A stretch of DNA of 64,000 bases from contig NZ_OZ040189.1 in assembly GCF_964048965.1 (NCBI RefSeq), positions 2,170,001 to 2,234,000 of the forward strand, written 5' to 3'. Numbering within the stretch: the stretch's first letter is position 1; each line of letters opens with the position of its first letter. The notes under the pieces were generated by a model. That model had not been told where the DNA came from, made no database searches, and worked only from the letters and a program-made list of their open reading frames with translations. This document shows positions 26,493 through 34,268 of the stretch, piece by piece. Made by a program: the position numbers and the translations under genes. The stretch comes from Tenacibaculum sp. 190130A14a (GTDB lineage: Bacteria; Bacteroidota; Bacteroidia; Flavobacteriales; Flavobacteriaceae).

Positions 26493-27194
26493 TTATTGAA
26501 CTAGTAAATCGACTGTATGTTCATTTTGTTTTTCAGAAACTATTTCACCATCTTTTAGCGTTATAATTCTAGAAGAAAATTTAGCATCATAAGATGAGTG
26601 CGTTACCATAATAATAGTTGCTCCTGTAGCATGTAGTTCAGTTAATAACTCCATTACATCATTTCCACTTTTACTATCTAAGTTTCCTGTTGGCTCATCT
26701 GCTAAAATTAACTTTGGATTGGTTACTAAAGCTCTTGCTACTGCTACTCTTTGTTGTTGTCCTCCAGATAATTGTAAAGGATAATGCTTTGCACGATGTG
26801 CAATTCCAATACGCTCCAAAATTTCATTTACACGTTGTTTTCTTTCTGAAGACTTTACTTTGTTATAAATCAAAGGCAATTCAACATTTTCAAATACAGT
26901 TAACTCATCAATCAAATTGAAATTTTGAAAAACAAAACCAATGTTTGCTTTTCTTAATCCCGCACGTTGTTTTTCATTAAAATTAGCTACTTCTACACCA
27001 TCAAAATCATAACTTCCTGATTCTGGAGCATCCAATAACCCAATAATATTTAATAGTGTAGATTTACCACAACCTGATGCTCCCATTATAGAAACGAACT
27101 CTCCTTCTTTTACTTCTAAGCTTAGTTTGTTCAATGCTGTTGTTTCAACTTCTTCTGTTCTATATACCTTTACTAAATCATTAATTTTTATCAT
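26493..27194 (-). CDS. ABC transporter ATP-binding protein, MacB/LolD type
   Basis: A 233-residue ATPase with Walker A (GASGCGKSTLLN, about residues 38-49), a Q-loop (FVFQNFNLIDELTV), the ABC signature (LSGGQQQRVAVARAL), Walker B with catalytic Glu (LILADEPTGNLDS) and an H-loop (ATIIMVTHS). The short length and the NLDSKSG motif are typical of the MacB/LolD/FtsE branch that works with FtsX-type permeases. It lies between the lipoprotein gene and the three permease genes and is the only ATPase in the operon. Confidence 0.93.
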   Translation of the reverse strand: MIKINDLVKVYRTEEVETTALNKLSLEVKEGEFVSIMGASGCGKSTLLNIIGLLDAPESGSYDFDGVEVANFNEKQRAGLRKANIGFVFQNFNLIDELTVFENVELPLIYNKVKSSERKQRVNEILERIGIAHRAKHYPLQLSGGQQQRVAVARALVTNPKLILADEPTGNLDSKSGNDVMELLTELHATGATIIMVTHSSYDAKFSSRIITLKDGEIVSEKQNEHTVDLLVQ

Positions 27195-27213
27195 CTTATT
27201 TTATTTTTTTATG

Positions 27214-27612
27214 TTAATTCCAAGTGATTACAAATTTTCCCGATGCGTCCTTTCCTTTTACAAATAATTGGTAATTTTTAATCACATCGTTATGTGTAGT
27301 CACAATTTCTTCTATATTATTTTTTAATTCTTTCGAACTCCAAATGGTCTTTTTATTTTGATCTACAAGATAAACTATGATACTACCCTTAACTAAATTT
27401 GATTGCACTTTAAAGTTCGTTTTTGTAACTGCTTCCAGTTCAATATTTTGATAAGTATCTCCTGAAAAATCATCAAATGTTGCTTTAAAACTTTTATTTT
27501 CTTTTACAACCTTCCAATTTTTAACATTAATTCCTTTATATGCTATTTTTGAAGAACACGATGCTATTAAAAGTGAAAATAAAGCAATTATGAGTATAAT
27601 AATTCTTGTCAT
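27214..27612 (-). CDS. Unknown lipoprotein of the export operon
   Basis: A 132-residue lipoprotein: the lipobox LIASC gives a lipidated Cys near residue 19. The mature part is predicted as mostly beta (VKVVKENKSF to FVITWN) and matches no family I can name. Its start codon follows the HlyD stop immediately and the ATPase starts 19 bases later, so it is firmly part of the export operon. It might be an outer-membrane or periplasmic accessory subunit. Confidence 0.6.
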   Translation of the reverse strand: MTRIIILIIALFSLLIASCSSKIAYKGINVKNWKVVKENKSFKATFDDFSGDTYQNIELEAVTKTNFKVQSNLVKGSIIVYLVDQNKKTIWSSKELKNNIEEIVTTHNDVIKNYQLFVKGKDASGKFVITWN

Positions 27613-28857
27613 TTAATCAATATTAACTTGTTCAACATCTTTAAAATCAGCATAGCTAGAGGTTATCACCTTATCTCCTACTTTCAGTCCTTCTAGAACT
27701 TCATAATAAAATGGATTTTCACGTCCAATTCTAATATTTCTTTTGACTGCTTTATTATTTTCATCTAACACAAATACCCATTTTCCATTTGTATCATGAT
27801 AAAATTGTCCTTTCGATATTAACAAAGCCTTGCTATTATTCGATAAAAAGACTTTACTTTTAAGAGACATTCCTCTTTTAATATCCTTTGGTAAAGAATC
27901 TTTATCAAATTGAAATTCAATTCTAAATTGTCCGTTTACTACTTCTGGATGAATTTTAGATAATTTGATTTGATAATCGTTAGTGTTTATAGCAACTTTC
28001 CCACTTATGTTTTCTTTCAATTTAGCAATATAATATTCATCTACTAGAGCGACTAATTTATACCCATTTAGCACATCAATTTTCCCGATGTTTTGCCCTT
28101 GATTATAGTTTTCACCTAAAGTAGGATTAAATGATGATAGCAAACCATCTACAGGGGCTTTCACGGTGAAATTTTCTTTGTTTTTTCTTAATAATTCTAA
28201 ACTCTTTTGCATGTTTGTAATCGAAGTATTGATACGTGCTAATTGTACATCTCTGCTCTTTTTTTCTTCTGCAACACTCTTCTTTATAACACCACTGCGT
28301 TCTTTTTGAAACTTATATTGTTGTGCTGTTTTTTCATAGTCATTCTTAGCTACAACACCTTTACCATACAGTTTTTTATCCAAGTCATATTGACGCTTGG
28401 CATTTCTAAAGTCATTATCTATACTTAACAATTGTTGATCTAATGTTAACTGTTGATTTTTAACATTAACTCTAATGTTTCTCAAATTATTGATTTGCTC
28501 AACAATAGCAGTTTCTTGTGTTAAATAATTTAATTCTGCATTAGGATTATACACCTTTAATAATGCAGTTCCTTTTGTAACTTTTTGTCCACTTTCTACA
28601 AAAATTTCTGAAACTGAACCTCCTTGAATTACATTCACAAAAACTGATGTTTTAGGCTCAACAGTACTATTAAATAATAAGACATCTTCAAAATCTCCTT
28701 CGGTTACTTCTCTAACAGAAATGGATTGTTTACTTATATTTACTTGTTTTTTTCGAGTCATGTTCATCAACACCAAACTCGTTAATAATATAATGGGTAT
28801 ACTCCATAATAACATCTTTTTTGTTTTTTTGTTTTTGGGTTGTATTTGCTTGTCCAT
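27613..28857 (-). CDS. HlyD/MacA-type periplasmic adaptor
   Basis: A 414-residue membrane fusion protein: inner-membrane segment at residues 14-32, then a lipoyl/barrel-sandwich half (GGSVSEIFVESGQKVTKGTALLKV), a long coiled coil (about residues 105-215), the second lipoyl half (VKAPVDGLLSSFNPTLGE) and a beta-barrel with membrane-proximal part (VLEGLKVGDKVITSS). Such adaptors bridge inner-membrane transporters to an outer-membrane channel. It is the first gene of the minus-strand operon, and a sigma54-type promoter lies just upstream. No TolC-like channel gene is in the window. Confidence 0.9.
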   Translation of the reverse strand: MDKQIQPKNKKTKKMLLWSIPIILLTSLVLMNMTRKKQVNISKQSISVREVTEGDFEDVLLFNSTVEPKTSVFVNVIQGGSVSEIFVESGQKVTKGTALLKVYNPNAELNYLTQETAIVEQINNLRNIRVNVKNQQLTLDQQLLSIDNDFRNAKRQYDLDKKLYGKGVVAKNDYEKTAQQYKFQKERSGVIKKSVAEEKKSRDVQLARINTSITNMQKSLELLRKNKENFTVKAPVDGLLSSFNPTLGENYNQGQNIGKIDVLNGYKLVALVDEYYIAKLKENISGKVAINTNDYQIKLSKIHPEVVNGQFRIEFQFDKDSLPKDIKRGMSLKSKVFLSNNSKALLISKGQFYHDTNGKWVFVLDENNKAVKRNIRIGRENPFYYEVLEGLKVGDKVITSSYADFKDVEQVNID

Positions 28858-28887
28858 AGTTAATTACACTTTGTTTGATTTAGTAGA

Positions 28888-28903
28888 TGCCACAAATATG
28901 CCA
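28888..28903 (-). promoter_or_regulatory. Sigma54 (-24/-12) promoter of the HlyD-ABC operon
   Basis: On the minus strand this reads TGGCATATTTGTGGCA. It fits the sigma54 consensus TGGCAC-N5-TTGCA with the invariant GG and GC exactly 12 bases apart (first G to G). The start site would be near 28877, about 20 bases ahead of the adaptor gene. The divergent gene encodes an NtrC-type activator, which supports this reading. Confidence 0.75.
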
Positions 28904-28966
28904 GCACAAAACAACTATATAAAAACCTAGCTTACAGTAAGTTATGTTTTTATACTTATTTTAAAG

Positions 28967-28982
28967 TGTTCGAAATCGAACA
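28967..28982. promoter_or_regulatory. Palindrome, candidate activator binding site
   Basis: TGTTCGAAATCGAACA is a perfect 6-4-6 palindrome. It begins 64 bases upstream of the -24 element and lies 41 bases ahead of the activator gene, where an enhancer-type site for an NtrC-family protein is expected. Confidence 0.55.
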
Positions 28983-29022
28983 TTTCTTTGTTCATATTCT
29001 AACAATTAACTAATTATGTAAC

Positions 29023-30393
29023 ATGAGAAAAAAAGATGCTACCATTTTAATTGTTGATGACGACGATGATATATTATTTTCTGCAAGAATCAGTCTGAAA
29101 AAATATTTTTCTGAAATTATTACAGCCAACAATCCAAAAAAAATAAGTAACCATCTGACCAACTCTACAGTAGATGTTGTTTTGTTAGATATGAACTACC
29201 GCATTGGTTTCGAGGATGGTAAAGAAGGTTTGTATTGGTTAAAACATATTAAAGAAATTAATCCAGAAACTACTGTAATCCTCATGACTGCCTTTGGTTC
29301 GGTTAATCTTGCTGTTGAGGCTATTAAACAGGGCGCTACCGATTTTATTTTAAAACCTTGGAATACTGAGAAATTATATGGTGTAGTAAATGCTGGTGTT
29401 GAATTAGCACGTTCTAAAAGAAAAACTTCGCAACTCACTACTGTTCAAAAACAACAGGATAAAGACTTTCACCAGCAAACAGAACATATAATAGGAAACT
29501 CTCCTGCAATGAAATCTGCAATAAAATTAATGCAGAAAGTTGCTCCTACTGATGCCAATATTTTAATTTTAGGTGAAAACGGTACGGGAAAATACGTCTT
29601 TGCTAAAGAAATTCATTTATTATCTGAAAGAAAAAACCATCCTTTTATTCATGTAGATTTAGGTTCTTTAAATGAAAATTTATTCGAAAGTGAACTCTTT
29701 GGGTATGCTAAAGGTGCTTTTACAGATGCACAAAAAGATACATTGGGTCGTTTTGAATTAGCAAAAGGAGGTACTATTTTCTTAGATGAAATAGGAAATC
29801 TACCCCTACACTTACAAGCAAAACTTTTAACTGTAATTCAAAATAGGAAGATTACGCGCTTAGGAGAAGGAAAAGAACGCGTTATTGATGTACGTATTAT
29901 ATGTGCCACCAACGCACCTATTCATGAAATGGTGGACGAACAAACCTTTAGACAAGATTTGCTTTTTAGAATTAATACTATCGAGTTGAGCCTTCCAGCT
30001 CTGCGAGATCGTAAAGAAGATATTCTTTTATTAGCCAATCATTTTCTAAAAAAACTTACTAAAAAATACAGAAAAACAATAACCCACTTTTCCAATGAAG
30101 CCATCTCAGCAATGAAAGGTTATCATTGGCCTGGTAACATTAGAGAAATAGAACATATTGTTGAACGCGCAGTAATTATAACAGATAGAGAAATTATCCA
30201 ATTAGAAGATTTACATTTTTCTACTAAAAAAATGAACGTATCTTTAGGAGATAATCTTAATCTAGAAGAAACTGAAAAGATGCTAATACAACAAGCTCTG
30301 AATAAACACCAAGGAAATATTTCCAAAGCCTCCAAAGATTTAGGTTTAACAAGGGCCGCTCTATATAGAAGGTTAGAAAAATTCGGATTATAA
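29023..30393 (+). CDS. NtrC-family sigma54-dependent response regulator
   Basis: A 456-residue activator: receiver domain (phosphoacceptor Asp56 in VVLLDMNYR; acidic pocket VDDDDD), AAA+ domain (Walker A GENGTGKYVFAKE near residue 186, Walker B GGTIFLDEIGNL, arginine finger region FRQDLLFRI) and a Fis-type helix-turn-helix at the C-terminus (GNISKASKDLGLTRAALYRRLEKFG). The sigma54-contacting loop reads GAFTDA instead of GAFTGA, a variant also seen in other Bacteroidota activators as far as I recall. Its kinase is encoded directly downstream, and its likely target is the divergent export operon. Confidence 0.93.
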   Translation: MRKKDATILIVDDDDDILFSARISLKKYFSEIITANNPKKISNHLTNSTVDVVLLDMNYRIGFEDGKEGLYWLKHIKEINPETTVILMTAFGSVNLAVEAIKQGATDFILKPWNTEKLYGVVNAGVELARSKRKTSQLTTVQKQQDKDFHQQTEHIIGNSPAMKSAIKLMQKVAPTDANILILGENGTGKYVFAKEIHLLSERKNHPFIHVDLGSLNENLFESELFGYAKGAFTDAQKDTLGRFELAKGGTIFLDEIGNLPLHLQAKLLTVIQNRKITRLGEGKERVIDVRIICATNAPIHEMVDEQTFRQDLLFRINTIELSLPALRDRKEDILLLANHFLKKLTKKYRKTITHFSNEAISAMKGYHWPGNIREIEHIVERAVIITDREIIQLEDLHFSTKKMNVSLGDNLNLEETEKMLIQQALNKHQGNISKASKDLGLTRAALYRRLEKFGL

Positions 30394-30397
30394 TATT

Positions 30398-31720
30398 TTG
30401 GGAAAATCACAAATCATACAAATATCCATACGAATTCTGTTAATTCTAGTTAACGGAATCATTGTATTTTACACTTACAATAATGACTTTGTTGCCAACG
30501 CGGCAGGGTTTTCTTTAATACTCATTTTTCAATTCTTTTTACTAATTGATTACCTTAAGAAACTTTTTGCTGATATAGAAAAATCTATCGATTGCTTATT
30601 ACACAATGACTATTCAAATACAATTTCTCAAGAAAAAAGAAAAAACCCATTACACAATAAAACAGCTTTATTATTAGAAAAACATCGAAAATTAAGCCTA
30701 CAAAGCTCTTCAGAAACCTTAATCTTTACCAATATTTTGGAAAGTTTAAGTATTGGGGTACTTATTTTGAGAAAAGATAGTAATGAAGAGGTGGATGTTT
30801 TTCAGCTTAATGAAGCCTTTGTAAATTTTTTACAAGTACCCAAGTTTTATAAGTGGCAATTGTTAAAAGAACGTATTGGAAACTTAGAAGATCTAATATC
30901 AGAATGGAAATTTCTCAAACATACCATTGCTTTAACTATAAATAATAAGGAAGAAAATTTTTTTCTAAAAACATCTGTCACAAGGACCAACGAATATCAA
31001 TATCTAATTGTTACATTAGAAACCATACAACAATTAATTGATAAAAAAGAAAAAGAAGCATGGTATAAATTAATGAATGTAATGTCTCATGAAATCATTA
31101 ATACCATAACTCCCATTAGCAGTTTAGCCGAAAATCTAGAGGATCTTATTCAAGAAGAAGCAGATGAAGATACTTTAGAAGAATTATCTACTGGTTTAAA
31201 AATTATTAAGAAGCGTTCAAAACATTTAACATCATTTGTTGATACGTATAGAAAATTGGCAGAATTACCGCTCCCCAATAAAGAAGAATTCGATTTGATT
31301 GTTTTTGTTGAGAGTACTTTACAATTGTTTGAGCGTGAATTTCAAGCTAAAAACATTGAAACAACTTTGTTTACAAATGTAAACAGAAAGATTTTAGCAG
31401 ACAAACAACAATTAGAACAAGTTCTTATCAATCTTATATCTAATAGTATATATGCTTTAGAGACTATTAATCTCCCTAAAATATCTATAAATATTGAACA
31501 AGATAAAGACTATAGAACATATATAACCGTGAACGATAACGGTATTGGTATTTCAGAAGAGATAAAAGACAATATCTTTGTACCCTATTTTACCACTCGA
31601 AAAGATGGTTCTGGAATTGGATTAACCTTATCAAAAAGTATCATAGAAGCACATAAAGGAACAATTAAGTTTAGTTCTTCTTTTCAAAATACTAGTTTTA
31701 CTATTAGTTTACCCATTTAA
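30398..31720 (+). CDS. Sensor histidine kinase (partner of the NtrC-type regulator)
   Basis: A 440-residue kinase with two N-terminal membrane segments (about 7-25 and 33-51), a PAS-like domain (about 105-220, ILESLSIGVLILRKD), the H-box VMSHEIINTITPIS with phosphorylatable His231 and a C-terminal ATPase domain (N-box LINLISNSIYALE, G1 VNDNGIGIS, G2 DGSGIGLTLSKSI). The start is a TTG at 30398, four bases after the preceding stop; there is no in-frame ATG before the catalytic core and the two membrane segments need this start. Organisation resembles NtrB-type kinases. Confidence 0.9.
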   Translation: MGKSQIIQISIRILLILVNGIIVFYTYNNDFVANAAGFSLILIFQFFLLIDYLKKLFADIEKSIDCLLHNDYSNTISQEKRKNPLHNKTALLLEKHRKLSLQSSSETLIFTNILESLSIGVLILRKDSNEEVDVFQLNEAFVNFLQVPKFYKWQLLKERIGNLEDLISEWKFLKHTIALTINNKEENFFLKTSVTRTNEYQYLIVTLETIQQLIDKKEKEAWYKLMNVMSHEIINTITPISSLAENLEDLIQEEADEDTLEELSTGLKIIKKRSKHLTSFVDTYRKLAELPLPNKEEFDLIVFVESTLQLFEREFQAKNIETTLFTNVNRKILADKQQLEQVLINLISNSIYALETINLPKISINIEQDKDYRTYITVNDNGIGISEEIKDNIFVPYFTTRKDGSGIGLTLSKSIIEAHKGTIKFSSSFQNTSFTISLPI

Positions 31721-31724
31721 ATTT

Positions 31725-33146
31725 ATGAAACAAACAACATCAACTAAACTGCTTAGCTTAAAAGACTTAAAAACTCCCAAAGGAAGCTTTATTTTAGGAA
31801 ACTTAAAAGACTTTAAAAAGAAAAATAAGCATCGTATACTAGAGCAATGGGCAGATGAATTTGGTGATTTATATACGATTAAACTCGGTCCTATAAAAGC
31901 ATTAGTTTCTGCTGATACAATTGTAAACACGACTATTTTAAAACAAAGACCAGATCAGTTTCGTCGTTTGTCTAAAATTGATGAAGTGTTTAAGGAAATG
32001 GGGTTTCATACAGTGTTTAATGCTGAAGGTGATGATTGGAAAAAACAAAGAAAACCAGTTGCTGAAGCATTGAATGTTCGTAAAGTAAAGGGTTACTACC
32101 CTATTGTACACGATAAAACTGAAAAGCTACTTGCTAAACTTCATTCTTATGCCAATACAAACGCACCTGTTGAAATATTGAAAGATTTTATCGCTTATAC
32201 CATAGATGTTACCACTGAAATAGCTTTTGGATACAAATTAAATACGATTCACAATAAGCAAGATAGTTTTCAAAATCATTTAGAGTTAATCTTTCCTATG
32301 ATTAATGAGCGAATAACAGCTCCTTTTCCATCTTGGAGGTACTTTCCTAGTAAAAAAGATAAACAATTAAAAGAATCGCTTATAGCTATAGAAAAAGTGG
32401 TTGGGAAGTTTATAGAAGAGGCTAAAGATAGGTTGCTTAAAAACCCTAATTTAAAAGAATCTCCTTCTAATTTCTTGGAAGCTCTTTTAATTGAGAGTGA
32501 AAAAGAGCATAGTATTTTTGATCAAAAGACTTTGTACGGTAATGTAATAGCAATGCTTTTAGCTGGAGAAGATACTACTTCTAATTCTATGGCTTGGACA
32601 TTATATTACTTAGCGCAGCATCCAGAAATAGTACATAAAATAAGGGAAGAAGCTCATAAAGAATATACCGGTAGTATTGCTGATGCTTATGAGGTTGTTA
32701 GTAAGTTGAAATATACAAATGCCGCCATACAAGAAGCTATGCGCTTAAAACCCACCACTCCTATCCTATTCTTCCAATCAAATGATGATATTATAGTAAA
32801 TAATCTTCAAATTCCTAAGAACACCAGTATTATACTAGTAAACAGTCACGCTCAGTTAAATAGTGATTACTTTAGTGACCCGATGAACTATGAACCTAGT
32901 AGATGGATTAAATCAGAATGCCCATTTCATAAGAACCATACGCCAAAAGCAGTTAAAGTATTTGGTGGTGGAGCTAGATTATGTCCTGGAATGCATTTAT
33001 CTATGGTAGAAATGACCACTGCTATTTCAAGTATTTGTAAGAGTTTTGATTTTAAATTGAATGTTCAACCAAAGGATGTTCATGAAAATTTTGCTTTTAC
33101 TGTGTTTCCAGAGAATTTAAAAATGGAATTCATTAGTATAATTTAA
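31725..33146 (+). CDS. Cytochrome P450
   Basis: A 473-residue P450, without an N-terminal membrane anchor. The I-helix has AGEDTTSNS (about residue 285), the K-helix has EAMRLKP (ExxR) and the heme loop is FGGGARLCPGMH with the axial Cys420. The length and C-terminal style resemble CYP families that hydroxylate fatty acids or terpenoids in bacteria, but the substrate cannot be inferred. It starts only five bases after the kinase stop, so it is apparently co-transcribed with the two-component genes, an unusual partner. No ferredoxin or reductase gene is adjacent. Confidence 0.93.
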   Translation: MKQTTSTKLLSLKDLKTPKGSFILGNLKDFKKKNKHRILEQWADEFGDLYTIKLGPIKALVSADTIVNTTILKQRPDQFRRLSKIDEVFKEMGFHTVFNAEGDDWKKQRKPVAEALNVRKVKGYYPIVHDKTEKLLAKLHSYANTNAPVEILKDFIAYTIDVTTEIAFGYKLNTIHNKQDSFQNHLELIFPMINERITAPFPSWRYFPSKKDKQLKESLIAIEKVVGKFIEEAKDRLLKNPNLKESPSNFLEALLIESEKEHSIFDQKTLYGNVIAMLLAGEDTTSNSMAWTLYYLAQHPEIVHKIREEAHKEYTGSIADAYEVVSKLKYTNAAIQEAMRLKPTTPILFFQSNDDIIVNNLQIPKNTSIILVNSHAQLNSDYFSDPMNYEPSRWIKSECPFHKNHTPKAVKVFGGGARLCPGMHLSMVEMTTAISSICKSFDFKLNVQPKDVHENFAFTVFPENLKMEFISII

Positions 33147-33149
33147 CAT

Positions 33150-33163
33150 TTTACATTTGTAAA
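33150..33163. promoter_or_regulatory. Operator-like palindrome, site 1
   Basis: TTTACATTTGTAAA, a perfect 5-4-5 palindrome four bases after the P450 stop codon. It has the same arms as the sites at the XRE promoter 350 bases further on. Confidence 0.45.
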
Positions 33164-33492
33164 CAATAGATGTATTATATTTAAGTGTAAAACTATAACC
33201 TTTATATAAGTATTTAACGAAAGTATTGCACTCAATTTAGACGATTACAAGTAAAATACATGTATTTAGTATCAAAATACCCAACATTTACTTCTCTATA
33301 TACGGTATATATCTACTATTTACACTTGTATACCACTAAAACTTGATAAAAACTCATAACACTTAGTTAGGTATAAGTGTTTTCTATATAAAACTTTTAA
33401 CTAACTCATTTACAACTAATAACAACCCTTTATTTTAAGTTAATTCTAGATTAAATATATCTAAGAATAAGAAAAATTCGGTTTTTTTCTTG

Positions 33493-33556
33493 TTTACTTA
33501 TGTAATTTAACTATCTTTACAAACGTAAACAATAAATATCGTTTACTAATGTAAAC
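33493..33556. promoter_or_regulatory. Three operator-like sites covering the XRE gene promoter
   Basis: Sites at 33493-33506 (TTTAC-TTAT-GTAAT), 33516-33529 (TTTAC-AAAC-GTAAA) and 33541-33556 (GTTTAC-TAAT-GTAAAC, 6-4-6). Their centres are 23 and 26 bases apart. The middle one overlaps the -7-like box TATCTTTA at 33512-33519 and the last one ends two bases before the ATG, as expected for self-repression. Confidence 0.6.
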
Positions 33557-33558
33557 CA

Positions 33559-33978
33559 ATGATCGATAGAATTAAACTTATTTTAGATTATTACAATTTG
33601 TCAGCTTCAACATTTGCTGATATGATTGATGTACCAAGATCTAGTATCTCTCACCTATTATCAGGAAGAAACAAACCTAGTTTAGATTTTGTCATTAAAG
33701 TAGAAAAGGCTTTTGATGAAATTGAATTAGATTGGTTAGTGTATGGTAGAGGTACTTTTCCAAAAAGTAAGAGTACAATTATAAATAAAGAAGAAAAATC
33801 CCCTATGACTGAATCCCCTTCTCTGTTTAACGAAAATCCCGTATTTGAGCAACAGTCCGAAAAAAAATCAAATACGCCATTCTCAGGCAATGAACAAAAA
33901 GGTGTTCCTGTTGAGAAAAGAATAAAAAACATTGTTGTACTATACAATGATGGTACTTTTGAAGATTATAAAAAATAA
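33559..33978 (+). CDS. XRE-family helix-turn-helix regulator
   Basis: A 139-residue DNA-binding protein. Residues 3-58 are a Cro/CI-type helix-turn-helix (RIKLILDYYNLSASTFADMI, VPRSSISHLLSGRNKPSLDFV). A low-complexity linker follows (about residues 70-115), then a short conserved-looking end RIKNIVVLYNDGTFEDYK. The same domain pattern occurs in other flavobacterial small regulators. Three palindromes cover its own promoter, so it is probably autoregulated. The targets beyond itself are unknown; the nearby P450 end carries another site. Confidence 0.88.
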   Translation: MIDRIKLILDYYNLSASTFADMIDVPRSSISHLLSGRNKPSLDFVIKVEKAFDEIELDWLVYGRGTFPKSKSTIINKEEKSPMTESPSLFNENPVFEQQSEKKSNTPFSGNEQKGVPVEKRIKNIVVLYNDGTFEDYKK

Positions 33979-34009
33979 AATTTAAATTTTTAGTTTCCCT
34001 TATAACCAA

Positions 34010-34202
34010 CCCCTCTATAATTTTGATTTCTCTTGTGTATTTCTTCCCCTTAAGTAATACAATACAGAGTTCCCCGGATAACATTTTACCCCTAAAATGT
34101 TTCCCTTGATTCCCCGATGATTGCTTTTCCCCAAAAGCACATTGCCCCTAAGCCCCTTACACTTTTCCCCTTTAAAAGTGTACCCCTAAAAACAAAAACC
34201 CC
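34010..34202. repeat. Array of hairpins with CCCC loops
   Basis: About a dozen runs of CCC or CCCC occur in roughly 200 bases, all on the plus strand. Three runs sit exactly in the loop of a perfect hairpin: ACATTTTA/TAAAATGT at 34081-34100, TGCTTTT/AAAAGCA at 34122-34139, TACACTTTT/AAAAGTGTA at 34158-34182. A fourth hairpin with one mismatch is at 34037-34060. No gene and no coding bias is visible in this stretch. See the findings. Confidence 0.6.
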
Positions 34203-34208
34203 TAAATG

Positions 34209-34244
34209 AAAAAAGTCTGTATCCTTTAAGATACAGACTTTTTT
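34209..34244. terminator. Bidirectional terminator
   Basis: AAAAAAGTCTGTATC, loop CTTTAA, GATACAGACTTTTTT. A-run and T-run on both sides let it serve the convergent fabG gene and anything read from the left. Confidence 0.9.
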
Positions 34245-34268
34245 ATTTTATATTATTAAGTTTTATGC

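Larger units (their letters stand above)
33147..33558. other. 412-base intergenic region rich in palindromes
   Basis: No gene seen. It contains TTTAC-N4-GTAAA sites at 33150-33163, 33493-33506 (one mismatch), 33516-33529 and 33541-33556, and a weaker one at 33319-33332. It also holds a 14-base perfect palindrome AAATACATGTATTT at 33254-33267, TATATAC-G-GTATATA at 33297-33311, and a stem AACACTTA/TAAGTGTT at 33358-33381 with a short T tail that may end the P450 transcript. Confidence 0.6.

Noticed and set aside
33827..34084. Minus-strand reading frame of 85 codons over the CCCC-loop region and the end of the XRE gene
   Set aside because: It runs antisense through the XRE coding part and its composition looks random; no ribosome-binding site or family match.
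33979..34208. CRISPR array or integron attachment array
   Set aside because: The hairpins differ in arm sequence and spacing, with no direct repeat of fixed length and no cas or integrase gene.
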